Source of the DNA: Pseudodesulfovibrio thermohalotolerans
GTDB lineage: Bacteria > Desulfobacterota > Desulfovibrionia > Desulfovibrionales > Desulfovibrionaceae
Length of the DNA stretch: 64,000 nucleotides
Direction: 5' to 3'
Assembly (NCBI RefSeq): GCF_021353295.2
Contig: NZ_CP120635.1
Span: 559,501 to 623,500, forward strand
A model generated the notes under the pieces. That model did no database searches, was not told the DNA's origin, and saw only the letters and a list, made by a program, of their open reading frames with translations. The position numbers and the translations under genes are program-made. Each line of letters opens with the position of its first letter. Position 1 is the stretch's first letter. Shown one piece after another: positions 53,659 to 62,697 of the stretch.

Positions 53659-54729
53659 ATGGCCCAAGAAACTTTGTTCTTGAAAAACACGGAAGCCTTT
53701 GCCGAGAGTCTGGCCCGTTGCGGGGTGAAATATCATTTCGCCTACCCCATTACGCCGGCAACCGACGTGATGAAGCGCATGGCCGTTATCCTGCCCCAGT
53801 ACGGCGGGGAAATGATGCAGATGGAGAGTGAGCTGGCCGTGTCGAGTGCCTTGGCCGGAGCGGCCTGCACCGGCAAGCTGGTGGCGACCTCCAGCTCGGG
53901 CCCGGGACTGACTCTGATGCATGAGGCCATCGGCTTCATGTGCGCGGCCGAGCTGCCCTGTCTGATGATCGACTCCATGCGTGTCGGCCCCGGCGACGGC
54001 GACATCCTCGGCGCGCAGAGCGACTACTACGTCGCCACTCGCGGCGGCGCCCACGGCGATTACCACACCATCGTTCTGGCGCCTTCGTCCGGACAGGAGA
54101 TTGCCGACATCGTTCCCCAGGGCATCCGCCTGGCGTACAAGTACAGGACCCCGGTTCTCTTCGTGATCGACGGCGTGAGCGCCCAGACCACCGAGTCCAC
54201 CACCCTGCCTGACTACAATGACTATTCCGCCGAGTTCGACACCACTGACTGGGCCTTCACCGGCACCCAGGACCACCCCAAGCGCGCCTTGATTACCGGC
54301 AGCTACTCCCACCAGGACGGCTTCGACATGAACGAGAAGCTGCGCGCCAAGTACGCGACCATCCGCGAAAACGAGCAGATGTGGGAACAGGATCAGGTCG
54401 AGGACGCCGATCTCGTCGTCGCCGCTTTCGGCATCCACGGCCGCATGTGCCGGGATCTCGTCTCCAAGATGCGCGCCGAGGGCAAGAAGGTCGGATTCAT
54501 CCGTCCCATCTCCCTGTGGCCGTTCCCGGAGCGTGCCTTTGCGGCTCTTCCCGATTCGGTGAAGAACATCCTGGTGGTCGAAATGAACCACGGTCAAATG
54601 ATCGACGATGTCCGTCTGTCCGTAAACGGCCGGATGCCCGTTCATTTCCTCGGCAAGACCGGCGGCGACATGCCGATGAACACCCTGGCAGAGATGATTG
54701 CCGAAGCAAACCGCATTCTGGGGGAATAA
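53659..54729 (+). CDS. 2-oxoacid:ferredoxin oxidoreductase alpha subunit
   Basis: 356 aa from the ATG at 53659 with GAGGTGA upstream. It matches the KorA/VorA-type alpha subunit (YPITPATDVMKRM, MESELAVSSALAGAACTGKLVATSSSGPGLTLM, then a C-terminal transketolase-like domain ending WPFPERAF). With the beta, gamma and delta subunits it oxidises a 2-oxoacid to acyl-CoA and CO2 and reduces ferredoxin. Whether the substrate is pyruvate, 2-oxoglutarate or a branched-chain oxoacid cannot be read from the sequence. Confidence 0.9.
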   Translation: MAQETLFLKNTEAFAESLARCGVKYHFAYPITPATDVMKRMAVILPQYGGEMMQMESELAVSSALAGAACTGKLVATSSSGPGLTLMHEAIGFMCAAELPCLMIDSMRVGPGDGDILGAQSDYYVATRGGAHGDYHTIVLAPSSGQEIADIVPQGIRLAYKYRTPVLFVIDGVSAQTTESTTLPDYNDYSAEFDTTDWAFTGTQDHPKRALITGSYSHQDGFDMNEKLRAKYATIRENEQMWEQDQVEDADLVVAAFGIHGRMCRDLVSKMRAEGKKVGFIRPISLWPFPERAFAALPDSVKNILVVEMNHGQMIDDVRLSVNGRMPVHFLGKTGGDMPMNTLAEMIAEANRILGE

Positions 54730-54733
54730 CCAA

Positions 54734-55495
54734 ATGGAAAATCTCAGCTCCAAATACGGAAAGACGTTAAACCTGGACAAGCTGACCAGCTACTGTCCCG
54801 GTTGCGGACACGGCACGGTGACCCGTCTGGTCGCCGAGGCCATTGAGAACCTGGGCATCATGGAGAGGACCGTTTCCATCGTCGGCATCGGCTGCGGCGG
54901 TTTCTCCCACCATTACATGGACATCGACGCCATCGAGGCGACCCATGGCCGCTCCCCCTCGTTCGCCATCGGCTACAAGCTGGCCCGGCCGGACAACATC
55001 GTCTTCACCTACGCCGGTGACGGCGACACCTGCGCCATCGGTCTCGGTGATCTCCTGCACGCCGCCAACAAGGGAATGCCCATTACTACTATTATGGTCA
55101 ACAATACCGTGTTCGGCATGACCGGCGGACAGATGTCCCCGACCACCCTTGAGGGCCAGGTCACGACCACCACGGCCGGTGGCCGTCAGGTCCCCCATCA
55201 GGGCTACCCGCTCCTGGTGCCCGAGATGATGCGCGCCATGCCCGGCGTGAAGTACCTGGCCAGAGAGTCCGTCGCCACCCCCAAGGCGGTCCGCAAGGCC
55301 AAGAAGAGCATCCAGAAGGCGTTCGAATGCCAGATCAAGGGTCTCGGCTACGCTTTCGTGGAAATTATCGTTCCCTGCCCGACCGGCCTGAAGATGAAGG
55401 TCAAGGATTCCTACGCGCGGTGCGGCAACGAGATGACGGATTACTTCAAACCTCAGGTCTTCAAAGACGAAACGGAGCAGAACGATGTTGCGTAA
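54734..55495 (+). CDS. 2-oxoacid:ferredoxin oxidoreductase beta subunit (TPP-binding)
   Basis: 253 aa from the ATG at 54734. The cluster/TPP motifs YCPGCGHG (about residue 19), GIGCGG and GDGDTCAIGLGDLLHAANK...NNTVFGMTGGQ are characteristic of the thiamine-pyrophosphate subunit. It starts 4 bp after the alpha gene and overlaps the gamma gene by 11 bp. Confidence 0.92.
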   Translation: MENLSSKYGKTLNLDKLTSYCPGCGHGTVTRLVAEAIENLGIMERTVSIVGIGCGGFSHHYMDIDAIEATHGRSPSFAIGYKLARPDNIVFTYAGDGDTCAIGLGDLLHAANKGMPITTIMVNNTVFGMTGGQMSPTTLEGQVTTTTAGGRQVPHQGYPLLVPEMMRAMPGVKYLARESVATPKAVRKAKKSIQKAFECQIKGLGYAFVEIIVPCPTGLKMKVKDSYARCGNEMTDYFKPQVFKDETEQNDVA

Positions 55496-56042
55496 ATGCA
55501 TGTTTTCCGGCTCGGGCGGCCAGGGCTCCGCGCTCATGGCCAAGATGGTTTGCCTCGGCGCCATCAAGGAGAATCTGAAGGTCGTCATGACCCAGACCTA
55601 CGGTATCGAGCAGCGCGGCGGCGACTCCACGGCCTTCGTGATCGTTTCCGACGAGGCCATCGGAAGCCCCATCGTCGAGAATGACGCCGACATCGCCGTG
55701 GCCCTCAGCCAGTCCATCTACGAGAATTGCTTCGAGGGCGTGGTCCCCGGCGGCAAGCTGTTCACCAATAGCTCGATGGTGGAGAAGTCCTCCGAAGCCG
55801 ACGGTTTCAACCAGGTCTTCCTGCCTGCTTCCGACACCGCGGTCGAACTCGGCACCGTGCGTTGCGCCAACATGGTCATGCTGGGCGGCGTACTCGCCGG
55901 AACCGGCCTGCTGAAGCTGGAGACCGTCGAGGAAGTTGTCAGGGAAACCATGGGCTCGAAGAAGCCCCAGTTGGTTGACCTGAACATCAATGCGCTGCGC
56001 ACCGGCTATGACGCCGTGAAAAAGGAGATGGACAATGAGTGA
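55485..56042 (+). CDS. 2-oxoacid:ferredoxin oxidoreductase gamma subunit
   Basis: 185 aa. The start MLRKCMFSGSGGQGSALMAKMV and TYGIEQRGGDSTAFVIVSD are typical of the gamma subunit (POR family), which helps bind CoA. It overlaps beta by 11 bp and the ferredoxin-like delta gene by 8 bp. Confidence 0.92.
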   Translation: MLRKCMFSGSGGQGSALMAKMVCLGAIKENLKVVMTQTYGIEQRGGDSTAFVIVSDEAIGSPIVENDADIAVALSQSIYENCFEGVVPGGKLFTNSSMVEKSSEADGFNQVFLPASDTAVELGTVRCANMVMLGGVLAGTGLLKLETVEEVVRETMGSKKPQLVDLNINALRTGYDAVKKEMDNE

Positions 56043-56247
56043 GAAGCGTCATGTCATTGATGCCCGCCGCTGCAAGGCCTGCGGGCTCTGCGTGGACAAT
56101 TGCCCCAAAGATGTCCTGGCCCTCGGGTCCACGATCAACGCCCAGGGATACAACTACGTGTATCAGAAGAACCCCGACAAGTGCGTTCTCTGCGATATCT
56201 GCGGCATTGTGTGCCCTGACGTTGCCATCGGCGTCGTCGTTGAATAG
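56035..56247 (+). CDS. 2-oxoacid:ferredoxin oxidoreductase delta subunit (2[4Fe-4S])
   Basis: 70 aa with two [4Fe-4S] motifs (CKACGLCVDNCP and CVLCDICGIVCP). It passes electrons from the TPP subunit to ferredoxin. It ends the tightly overlapping four-gene set; a strong hairpin follows. Confidence 0.92.
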   Translation: MSEKRHVIDARRCKACGLCVDNCPKDVLALGSTINAQGYNYVYQKNPDKCVLCDICGIVCPDVAIGVVVE

Positions 56248-56256
56248 TAAAGCTTT

Positions 56257-56281
56257 CCGTCCCGGGTTCTGCCCGGGACGG
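56257..56281 (+). terminator. Intercistronic hairpin between the oxidoreductase genes and acyl-CoA synthetase
   Basis: A 10-bp perfect stem (CCGTCCCGGG / CCCGGGACGG) with a TTCTG loop, followed only by ATTTCAT. It probably tunes expression or mRNA stability, not full termination. Confidence 0.6.
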
Positions 56282-56301
56282 ATTTCATAAGGAGTTTCTC
56301 C

Positions 56302-58449
56302 ATGAGTGATCTGGTTCCCCTTTTTCAACCCAACAGCGTCGCCCTCATCGGTGCTTCTTCCAACCCCAAGAAGTACGGGTACTGGACGGCCAAAAGCCTG
56401 ATCGAAAACGGCTTCGACGGGGACGTCTACCTCGTCTCCCGTTCGGGCGGCGAACTCTTCGGGCATCAGACCTATCCCGATATCACCGCCGTTCCCGGTG
56501 ATGTGGATCTGGCCATCATCGCCATCGCCCCGGCTCACATCCTGCCCGTCATGGAGCAGTGCGTCGAGAAGGGCGTCAAGTGCGCCATCGTGGTTTCCAC
56601 CGGCTTCGGTGAAACCGGCCCGGAGGGCAAGGAACTTGAGCGCAAGATGCTTGAGATCGCCCGCAAGGGCAACATGCGCGTGCAGGGTCCGAACTGCATG
56701 GGCACCTACAGCGCCGCCAAGAACATGAACGCCAGCATCATCGACCTGGCTCCCGGCCCCATGAGCCTGGTTCTGCAGAGCGGCAACTTTGGCATCGACA
56801 TCAACTTCAACGCCAAGTCCCGGAACCTCGGCTACAACTGCTGGGCCACCATCGGTAACCAGATGGATATGCGGTTCCATGACTTTGTCGAGTACGTCGA
56901 AGCCGACGACAACACCAAGGTTCTTCTTCTGTACATGGAAGGTCTCCGTGTGGAGAGCGAGGAGGACGGTCGCAAGTTCATCGAGGCCGCCCAGAAGACT
57001 GCCGCCAAGCTGCCCATCGCCGCCATCAAGATCGGCCGCAGCGCCGCCGGCGCACGCGCCGCGGCATCCCACACCGGCTCCCTCGCCGGCAGCGAGAAGG
57101 TTTTCGACGCCGCTCTCAGGCAGGCCGGTATCGTCCGCGTGGACAGCCCTGGCCAGCTCCTGGACGCCGCCGAGGCCTTCTCCAAATGCAAGCCCTCCAA
57201 GGGCAGGCGCATCGCCGTGCTGACCGACGGCGGCGGCCATGGCGTCATGGCCACCGACTTCGCGGAAAAGCACAACCTGGAAGCGCCGGTTCTCTCCTCC
57301 GCCACCCAGGAGCAGTTGCGTGAAATCCTCATGCCGCACTGCCCGATCAAGAACCCGGTCGACCTTGCCGGTACTCCCGAGGCCGACATGTGGGTCTTCG
57401 ACCGCTGCCTGGACGTCCTGCTGAAGGACCCCGACGTTGACGGCATCATCATCGTGGGCCTCTACGGCGGCTATGCCGACCTGTCCGAAGAGTTCCGCGC
57501 CCTGGAGATGGACGTGGCCAAGAGCATGGTCGACAAGATCGCCGCTGGCGACAAGCCCGTCGTCATGCATTCCATCTACTGGCCGCAGCATCCCGAGTGC
57601 CTGGAATACATCAGCGAGCACGGCGTGCCTGTTTTCGGCGACGTCGATGCCGCCGTCCGGACCATGGGCATCCTCTCCCAGTACAGCGACATCAAGAAAT
57701 CGCTGAAGGAAGAGGCCGACAAGGAGCTGCCCGACATGCCCGCCGACCGCAAGGAAAAGGCTGCCGCCATCCTCGACGCCGTCAAGGCTTCCGGCCGCAC
57801 CAACCTCGTGGAAACCGAGGCCCGCAACGTCCTGCGCTGCTACGGCCTTGATATTGCGGAAGATTACCTCGCTACCACTGCCGACGAGGCTGCCGAGTTC
57901 TACGGCAAGATCGGCGGCAAGGTGGTCATGAAGATCGTTTCGCCCGACATCCTGCACAAGACCGACGCAGGCGGCGTCGCCCTGAACATCGATTCCGCGG
58001 AAAAGGCCCGCGAAACCTTTGAACAGTTGGTGAGAAACGGCCGTACCTACAAGGCCGACGCGGACATCTACGGCGTCATGATGACTTCCATGCTGCCCGG
58101 CGGCGTCGAATGCATCATCGGTTCCAGCCACGACAACACCTTTGGACCGACCGTGATGTTCGGCCTCGGCGGCATCTTCGTCGAGATTCTGAAGGACGTT
58201 GCGTTCCGGGTCGCCCCGGTCAACATGCCTTCCTGCCGGAGCATGATCCGGGAGATCAAGGGACTGGGTATGCTCCAGGGAGCGCGCGGCACCAAGCCCC
58301 GCGATCTGGAAGCCCTGGCTGAAACGGTCTGCATCATCTCGCAACTTGTGAACGAACTGCGTGAAATCGCGGAAGTCGATCTTAACCCGGTTTTCGCGTT
58401 GGAAAAGGGCCTGTCCATTGCGGACGCAAGAATTATTCTGCACGGCTGA
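56302..58449 (+). CDS. ADP-forming acyl-CoA synthetase (fused alpha-beta, acetate--CoA ligase type)
   Basis: 715 aa. The N-terminal CoA-binding Rossmann domain (VALIGASSNPKKYGYWTAKSL) is followed by ligase domains with the phosphorylated His 257 (ASHTGSLAGSEKVF). An ATP-grasp beta half (about 490-715: KVVMKIVSPDILHKTDAGGVAL) completes it. It converts acyl-CoA, ADP and phosphate to the free acid, CoA and ATP. Placed after the ferredoxin oxidoreductase, it would conserve energy from the acyl-CoA made there. Confidence 0.93.
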   Translation: MSDLVPLFQPNSVALIGASSNPKKYGYWTAKSLIENGFDGDVYLVSRSGGELFGHQTYPDITAVPGDVDLAIIAIAPAHILPVMEQCVEKGVKCAIVVSTGFGETGPEGKELERKMLEIARKGNMRVQGPNCMGTYSAAKNMNASIIDLAPGPMSLVLQSGNFGIDINFNAKSRNLGYNCWATIGNQMDMRFHDFVEYVEADDNTKVLLLYMEGLRVESEEDGRKFIEAAQKTAAKLPIAAIKIGRSAAGARAAASHTGSLAGSEKVFDAALRQAGIVRVDSPGQLLDAAEAFSKCKPSKGRRIAVLTDGGGHGVMATDFAEKHNLEAPVLSSATQEQLREILMPHCPIKNPVDLAGTPEADMWVFDRCLDVLLKDPDVDGIIIVGLYGGYADLSEEFRALEMDVAKSMVDKIAAGDKPVVMHSIYWPQHPECLEYISEHGVPVFGDVDAAVRTMGILSQYSDIKKSLKEEADKELPDMPADRKEKAAAILDAVKASGRTNLVETEARNVLRCYGLDIAEDYLATTADEAAEFYGKIGGKVVMKIVSPDILHKTDAGGVALNIDSAEKARETFEQLVRNGRTYKADADIYGVMMTSMLPGGVECIIGSSHDNTFGPTVMFGLGGIFVEILKDVAFRVAPVNMPSCRSMIREIKGLGMLQGARGTKPRDLEALAETVCIISQLVNELREIAEVDLNPVFALEKGLSIADARIILHG

Positions 58450-58489
58450 TACGCCGAGTCGCAACAATTTACAGCAAGAGAGTTGAACC

Positions 58490-59815
58490 ATGCGTGAAGT
58501 CAAGCGTTACCCCACGACGACCGGCCAAAGCTGGTTGGAAATGTCCTCTTACAAGCACCACAACTTCAAGAATCTGTCTGAAGTCAAGGATGCCTATGAT
58601 TATATCGTAGTCGGCGCCGGATACGGTGGACAGGCCGCTGCCCGCCATCTGGCCGAACTGCACCCCGACGCCTCCATCGCCGTTTTCGAAGCCATCAAGA
58701 TCGGTGACAACGACAGCGGTAAGAACGCCGGTTTCATCATCGACGTGCCCCACGACTTCGGTGATCAGGGCGCTTCCTCCTTCGAGGAGAACCAGAAGTA
58801 CTTCGAGCTCAACACCTTCATCATCAAGTGGATGGAAGACACCATCAAGGAGAAGGGCATCGAGGACGTGGATTGGGACCATTGCGGCAAATACCTGTGC
58901 TGCTCCGAGACCAAAAGCTTCAAGCTGATTGAGCACGAGATCGACGAGCTCAAGCGGATGAACTGCTCCTACGAAGTGGTCGAGGGCGACGAGCTGTTCC
59001 GCCGCACCGGAACCCGGTACTACAAGAAGGCCCTGTATACCTCCGGCACCGTGCTCATCAACCCCGCCGACGTGCTGCGCGGCATGTTCAGCGTTATGCC
59101 CGAGAACGTGGACGTCTTCGAAGAAGCCCCGGTCATGCGCATCGACGAAGGCAGCCCGACCCACGTCGTGCTGCGGAGCGGCAAGCGGATCCAGTGCAAG
59201 TTCGTCCTGGTTACCGGCGGCCCCTTCATTCCTGAATTCGGCATCGGCCAGAAGGTGTTCTGCCCGGTTTTGTCCTACGGCGCGTTCACCCGTCAGTTTA
59301 CCGACGACGAGATGCGTTACTTCGCGGGCGTAAAGCCCTGGGGCTGCACTGCGGGCCATCCGGCCGGCACCACAGTCCGCTTCACACGCGACAACCGCAT
59401 CTTCGTGCGTAACGGCTTCTCGTTCGCGACCAATCTGACTACTTCTCACCAGCGCATCCGCCGGGCCATCCCCAAGCTGCGCAAGGCCTATGAGAATCGC
59501 TATCCCGAACTGAAGCACGTCAACTTCGAGTTCATCTACGGCGGCATGATCAACATGACCATGAACTACCGTCCGCTGATGATGCAGCAGTATCCCACCG
59601 TGTTCGCCTCCGCCAGCGGCGAGGGTGCGGGCGTCGCCAAGACCAGCCTCATCGGCTACTACCTGGCGGAATGGGTCAGCGGCATCAGCAGCCAGAACCT
59701 CGACTTCCTCCGGAAGATATCCACTCCCAAGAGGCTGCCGCCGGAACCCTTCCTGTCGATGGGTGCCAAGGCTCGCCTCATGTACGAAGAGTTTAACGCC
59801 AAAACGGAGATCTAA
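58490..59815 (+). CDS. FAD-dependent amine/amino-acid oxidoreductase (DAO family)
   Basis: 441 aa. The dinucleotide motif YIVVGAGYGGQAAARHLAEL (about 39-58) and a C-terminal GEGAGVAKTSLIGYYLAEW region fit the DadA/glycine-oxidase fold. The 30 residues before the FAD motif (including WLEMSSYKHHNF) resemble gamma-glutamylputrescine-oxidase-like proteins. It would oxidise an amine or amino acid to an imine that hydrolyses to a 2-oxoacid and ammonia. The RidA gene downstream fits this, since RidA removes reactive imines. Confidence 0.87.
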   Translation: MREVKRYPTTTGQSWLEMSSYKHHNFKNLSEVKDAYDYIVVGAGYGGQAAARHLAELHPDASIAVFEAIKIGDNDSGKNAGFIIDVPHDFGDQGASSFEENQKYFELNTFIIKWMEDTIKEKGIEDVDWDHCGKYLCCSETKSFKLIEHEIDELKRMNCSYEVVEGDELFRRTGTRYYKKALYTSGTVLINPADVLRGMFSVMPENVDVFEEAPVMRIDEGSPTHVVLRSGKRIQCKFVLVTGGPFIPEFGIGQKVFCPVLSYGAFTRQFTDDEMRYFAGVKPWGCTAGHPAGTTVRFTRDNRIFVRNGFSFATNLTTSHQRIRRAIPKLRKAYENRYPELKHVNFEFIYGGMINMTMNYRPLMMQQYPTVFASASGEGAGVAKTSLIGYYLAEWVSGISSQNLDFLRKISTPKRLPPEPFLSMGAKARLMYEEFNAKTEI

Positions 59816-59842
59816 CTCCATCCCTAGCCAACTCCTGATTTA

Positions 59843-59881
59843 CGGAAAGGATGCCGGAAATGCCCCCCGGCATCCTTTCCG
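59843..59881 (+). terminator. 15-bp intercistronic hairpin before ridA
   Basis: A perfect 15-bp stem (CGGAAAGGATGCCGG / CCGGCATCCTTTCCG) with a 9-nt loop. No T run follows. It is the strongest fold in this operon and likely affects the ratio of ridA and transporter to the upstream enzymes. Confidence 0.6.
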
Positions 59882-59910
59882 CAGGAGCCTCACATACAAA
59901 GGAGATACTC

Positions 59911-60288
59911 ATGGAATTCATTAATTCCCCGGAAACTGCTGAAGTTATTGGACCTTACAGCCACTGCGTGAAGGCTGGCAACACCTACTACATCTGCGGC
60001 CAGGTCCCCTTCCACCCGGTTTCCGGCGAAGTCGTCGGAAGCGACATCAAGGAACAGACGTTCCAGACTCTTTTCAACTTGAAGTTGGTCCTGGACGCTG
60101 CGGGGCTTGATATTTCCGACATCGCCAAGACCACCGTTTTCCTGGCCAGCATGGATGATTTCGACGGTTTCAATGAAGTTTACGCCGAGTTCATGGGCGA
60201 CCATCGCCCGGCCAGGCTTTGCCTCGGAGCAAGCGAGATCGCCCACGGCTGCCTGCTGGAGATGGATGCGATAGCTTATAAGGAATAG
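59911..60288 (+). CDS. ridA: RidA-family imine/enamine deaminase
   Basis: 125 aa from the ATG at 59911 with AAAGGAG upstream. Family landmarks are AVIGPYSHCVKAGNTYYICGQVPF-type start, the conserved Arg in DHRPARLCLGASEI, and a C-terminal Glu in LLEMDAIA. RidA hydrolyses 2-imino acids released by flavin oxidases, which fits the neighbouring oxidase. Confidence 0.92.
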   Translation: MEFINSPETAEVIGPYSHCVKAGNTYYICGQVPFHPVSGEVVGSDIKEQTFQTLFNLKLVLDAAGLDISDIAKTTVFLASMDDFDGFNEVYAEFMGDHRPARLCLGASEIAHGCLLEMDAIAYKE

Positions 60289-60353
60289 GCGGCGTATCGT
60301 CTTGTGATTGTTTAATTCTCAACAAAATTATTGCTCTTAATGTGAGGTGTACG

Positions 60354-61703
60354 ATGGTGCCAAACGGACAGAACGGTATTAACTTCGACCACGCCCCCTT
60401 CTCGCCCGTTCATAAACGGATCGCGGTGGGAACCTTCATGGGACAGATCTGTGACGGGTATATCCTGGGTATTGTCGGCATTGCCCTGACGTATGCCACG
60501 GGAGTGCTTGGGCTGGATGGCTTTTGGATGGGGCTGATCGGCGCAGGCGCTCTTTTTGGTATTCTGCTGGGAAGCCTGATGGCAGGTATAATCATTGACC
60601 GTACAGGGAGAAGGGTGGCGTACACGTTCGTCGCAGGCTTCAGCCTGGTTCTGTCCGTGGTTCAGTTCTTTATCTCCGACCCGGCTATTCTGGCCGCGGT
60701 CCGCTTCCTGCTCGGCATGTGCGTCGGCGCCGACTACACCGTGGGTGTGGCGCTGCTCAGCGAGTGGACCCCCGAGCGTATCCGCACGAAGATGATGAGC
60801 TGGCTCATGGCCGCTTGGACCTTCGGTTACATCATCTCCTACTTCGCCGGTTTGCTCATTGCCTCCATGGGCGGCGACCTCGGCGCGAACGGCTGGCGCT
60901 GGATCATTTCTTCCTCCGCGGTGCTCGCGCTGATTACCCTGGTCATCCGCGTGGGTTCGCCCGAGTCCCCGAGCTGGACCCTGGCCAAGAAGGGCGGCAA
61001 GGAAGCCCTGGCCCTGGTTCATCGTTACCTCGGCACGGAATACGGTCTGCCCGAAGTCGAGAAGGACGCGGCCTCCGCATCCTTCGCCAAGCTCTTTAGC
61101 CCCGAGCTGTGGCGCAACACCCTGACGTCCTGTACGTTCTTCCTTTGTCAGGTGCTGCCGTTCTTCGCCATCTCCATATTCCTGCCCGTGGTCGTCAAGG
61201 GCCTGAACATCGCCAACCCCCACGCCTCCGGTATGCTGTACAACGGTTTCACCATGGTCGGCGTCATCATCGGTATCCTGATTGCCGACCTGATCTCCCG
61301 CCGCGCCTTCCTGATGTGGACGTTCTACGGCGCAGGCGTGATCCTGACCGTCATGACTGTCTGGCAGAACATGCCTCCGACCATCGCTCTGGTCCTGCTG
61401 GGCGCGTTCTCCACCGTTCTGGCCATCTCCATCGTGGCCGAGTGGCTGTACCCGCCCGAGCTGTTCCCCACCGAGCTTCGGGGGTCCGGCGTCGGCCTGA
61501 CCATTGCCGCCAGCCGTATCGGCGCGGGCATGGGCACCTGGATGCTGCCGGTCGTCATGGAGCAGTACGGCGTCACCGTTACCCTGGGTTGCTGTATCGC
61601 CACGCTGTTCATCGGCGGTATCGTCTGCCAGATGCTGGCTCCCGAGACTTCGCCCAAGTTCATGAAGGCTCAGTCCGGCGCTTCCTCCGCTGCCACCGTG
61701 TAG
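60354..61703 (+). CDS. MFS transporter
   Basis: 449 aa from the ATG at 60354. It has twelve membrane segments with the family motif A (IIIDRTGRRVAYT, about 80) and sugar-porter/AAHS-like features (MGQICDGYILG at TM1, PPELFPTELRGSGVGLTIAASRIGAG at TM10). It is the last gene of the catabolic operon and may import the carbon source or export the carboxylate product. Confidence 0.9.
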   Translation: MVPNGQNGINFDHAPFSPVHKRIAVGTFMGQICDGYILGIVGIALTYATGVLGLDGFWMGLIGAGALFGILLGSLMAGIIIDRTGRRVAYTFVAGFSLVLSVVQFFISDPAILAAVRFLLGMCVGADYTVGVALLSEWTPERIRTKMMSWLMAAWTFGYIISYFAGLLIASMGGDLGANGWRWIISSSAVLALITLVIRVGSPESPSWTLAKKGGKEALALVHRYLGTEYGLPEVEKDAASASFAKLFSPELWRNTLTSCTFFLCQVLPFFAISIFLPVVVKGLNIANPHASGMLYNGFTMVGVIIGILIADLISRRAFLMWTFYGAGVILTVMTVWQNMPPTIALVLLGAFSTVLAISIVAEWLYPPELFPTELRGSGVGLTIAASRIGAGMGTWMLPVVMEQYGVTVTLGCCIATLFIGGIVCQMLAPETSPKFMKAQSGASSAATV

Positions 61704-61742
61704 CGGTTCAAGTTCCATAACTCGTCATTACGGTTGAACTTA

Positions 61743-61773
61743 TGTCCCCCGGCCAGCCTTTCGCCGGGGGGCA
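61743..61773 (+). terminator. Terminator after the MFS gene
   Basis: An 11-bp GC-rich stem (TGTCCCCCGGC / GCCGGGGGGCA, one G-U pair) with a 9-nt loop, followed by TTTCCTCTTT. It marks the end of the catabolic operon. Confidence 0.75.
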
Positions 61774-61818
61774 TTTCCTCTTTGGAAGGCAAGGAACAAG
61801 AGGTTCCGGGGTCAGCGT

Positions 61819-62697
61819 ATGTCCATTCTCGCCACAGGATACAGCTACACTGTTCTCGCAGCTTTCAGTTGGTCTTTGACGGCCCTGTTCGCCAAAAGTA
61901 TGCTCTCGGCGGGTCTTTCCCCCTTGGAGGTATCCTTTTGGAGAGCGTCCATCGGCGGCCTTTGTTTCATTGTCAACGCCATCGTGGCCAGCTCTCTGAA
62001 AATCCGTTTTACCCATGCGGTGCTGTTCATCCTCTGGGGGATGATGAGTATCGGCGGGCTGTATTATGTTTTTCTGCTGTCGATACAACACAGCGGAGCT
62101 GCCATGGGGGAGATCCTGCTTTACACCGCACCCATCTGGGTTGCGGTCTTCACTCGTCTGTTTTCCCGAGAGGAGGAGGTCTCCCGGCAGAAATGGATGG
62201 CCATCCTCATCGCGCTGTGCGGCGTGGGGTTCGTCTGTTTTTCCGGCGGCAGCCTCCAGAGCGGATATTCCAAGCTGGGGATAGCCTGCGGGCTGGCTTC
62301 GGGATTGTGCTACGCGTTCCAGTATCCTTTTTTTAAGCGTTGGCAGAAGCTGTATAAGACCGAAGCCATTTATTCCTATATGCATGTCGGCGGGGTTCTT
62401 GTTCTCCTGCCCATGATTCAATTCGATGTCCCGTATACGTCGCAGACCTGGGCCACGACGGTGATGATGGCCGTGTTTACCGGCTATCTGGCCTTTTGGG
62501 CCTACGGCCAAGGACTCAAGCGCGCTCCGCAGGTGCATGTCGCGGTACTCTGCAACCTGGAGCCGATTCTCGGGACGCTGTGGGTGTGTTTCTTTTTCGG
62601 CGAAAATTTTACCCCGGTCGGTTGGCTTGGCTTCTTCCTGATTCTCTTCGCCATTCTCATTCTTGCCATGGACCGGAGCAGACAACATGCCGTGTAA
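61819..62697 (+). CDS. EamA/DMT-family transporter
   Basis: 292 aa with ten membrane segments in two EamA repeats (about 5-140 and 150-290). Family members export amino acids or metabolites. The 3' end overlaps the lpxB start by 11 bp, so the two are co-translated; no functional link is evident. Confidence 0.9.
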   Translation: MSILATGYSYTVLAAFSWSLTALFAKSMLSAGLSPLEVSFWRASIGGLCFIVNAIVASSLKIRFTHAVLFILWGMMSIGGLYYVFLLSIQHSGAAMGEILLYTAPIWVAVFTRLFSREEEVSRQKWMAILIALCGVGFVCFSGGSLQSGYSKLGIACGLASGLCYAFQYPFFKRWQKLYKTEAIYSYMHVGGVLVLLPMIQFDVPYTSQTWATTVMMAVFTGYLAFWAYGQGLKRAPQVHVAVLCNLEPILGTLWVCFFFGENFTPVGWLGFFLILFAILILAMDRSRQHAV

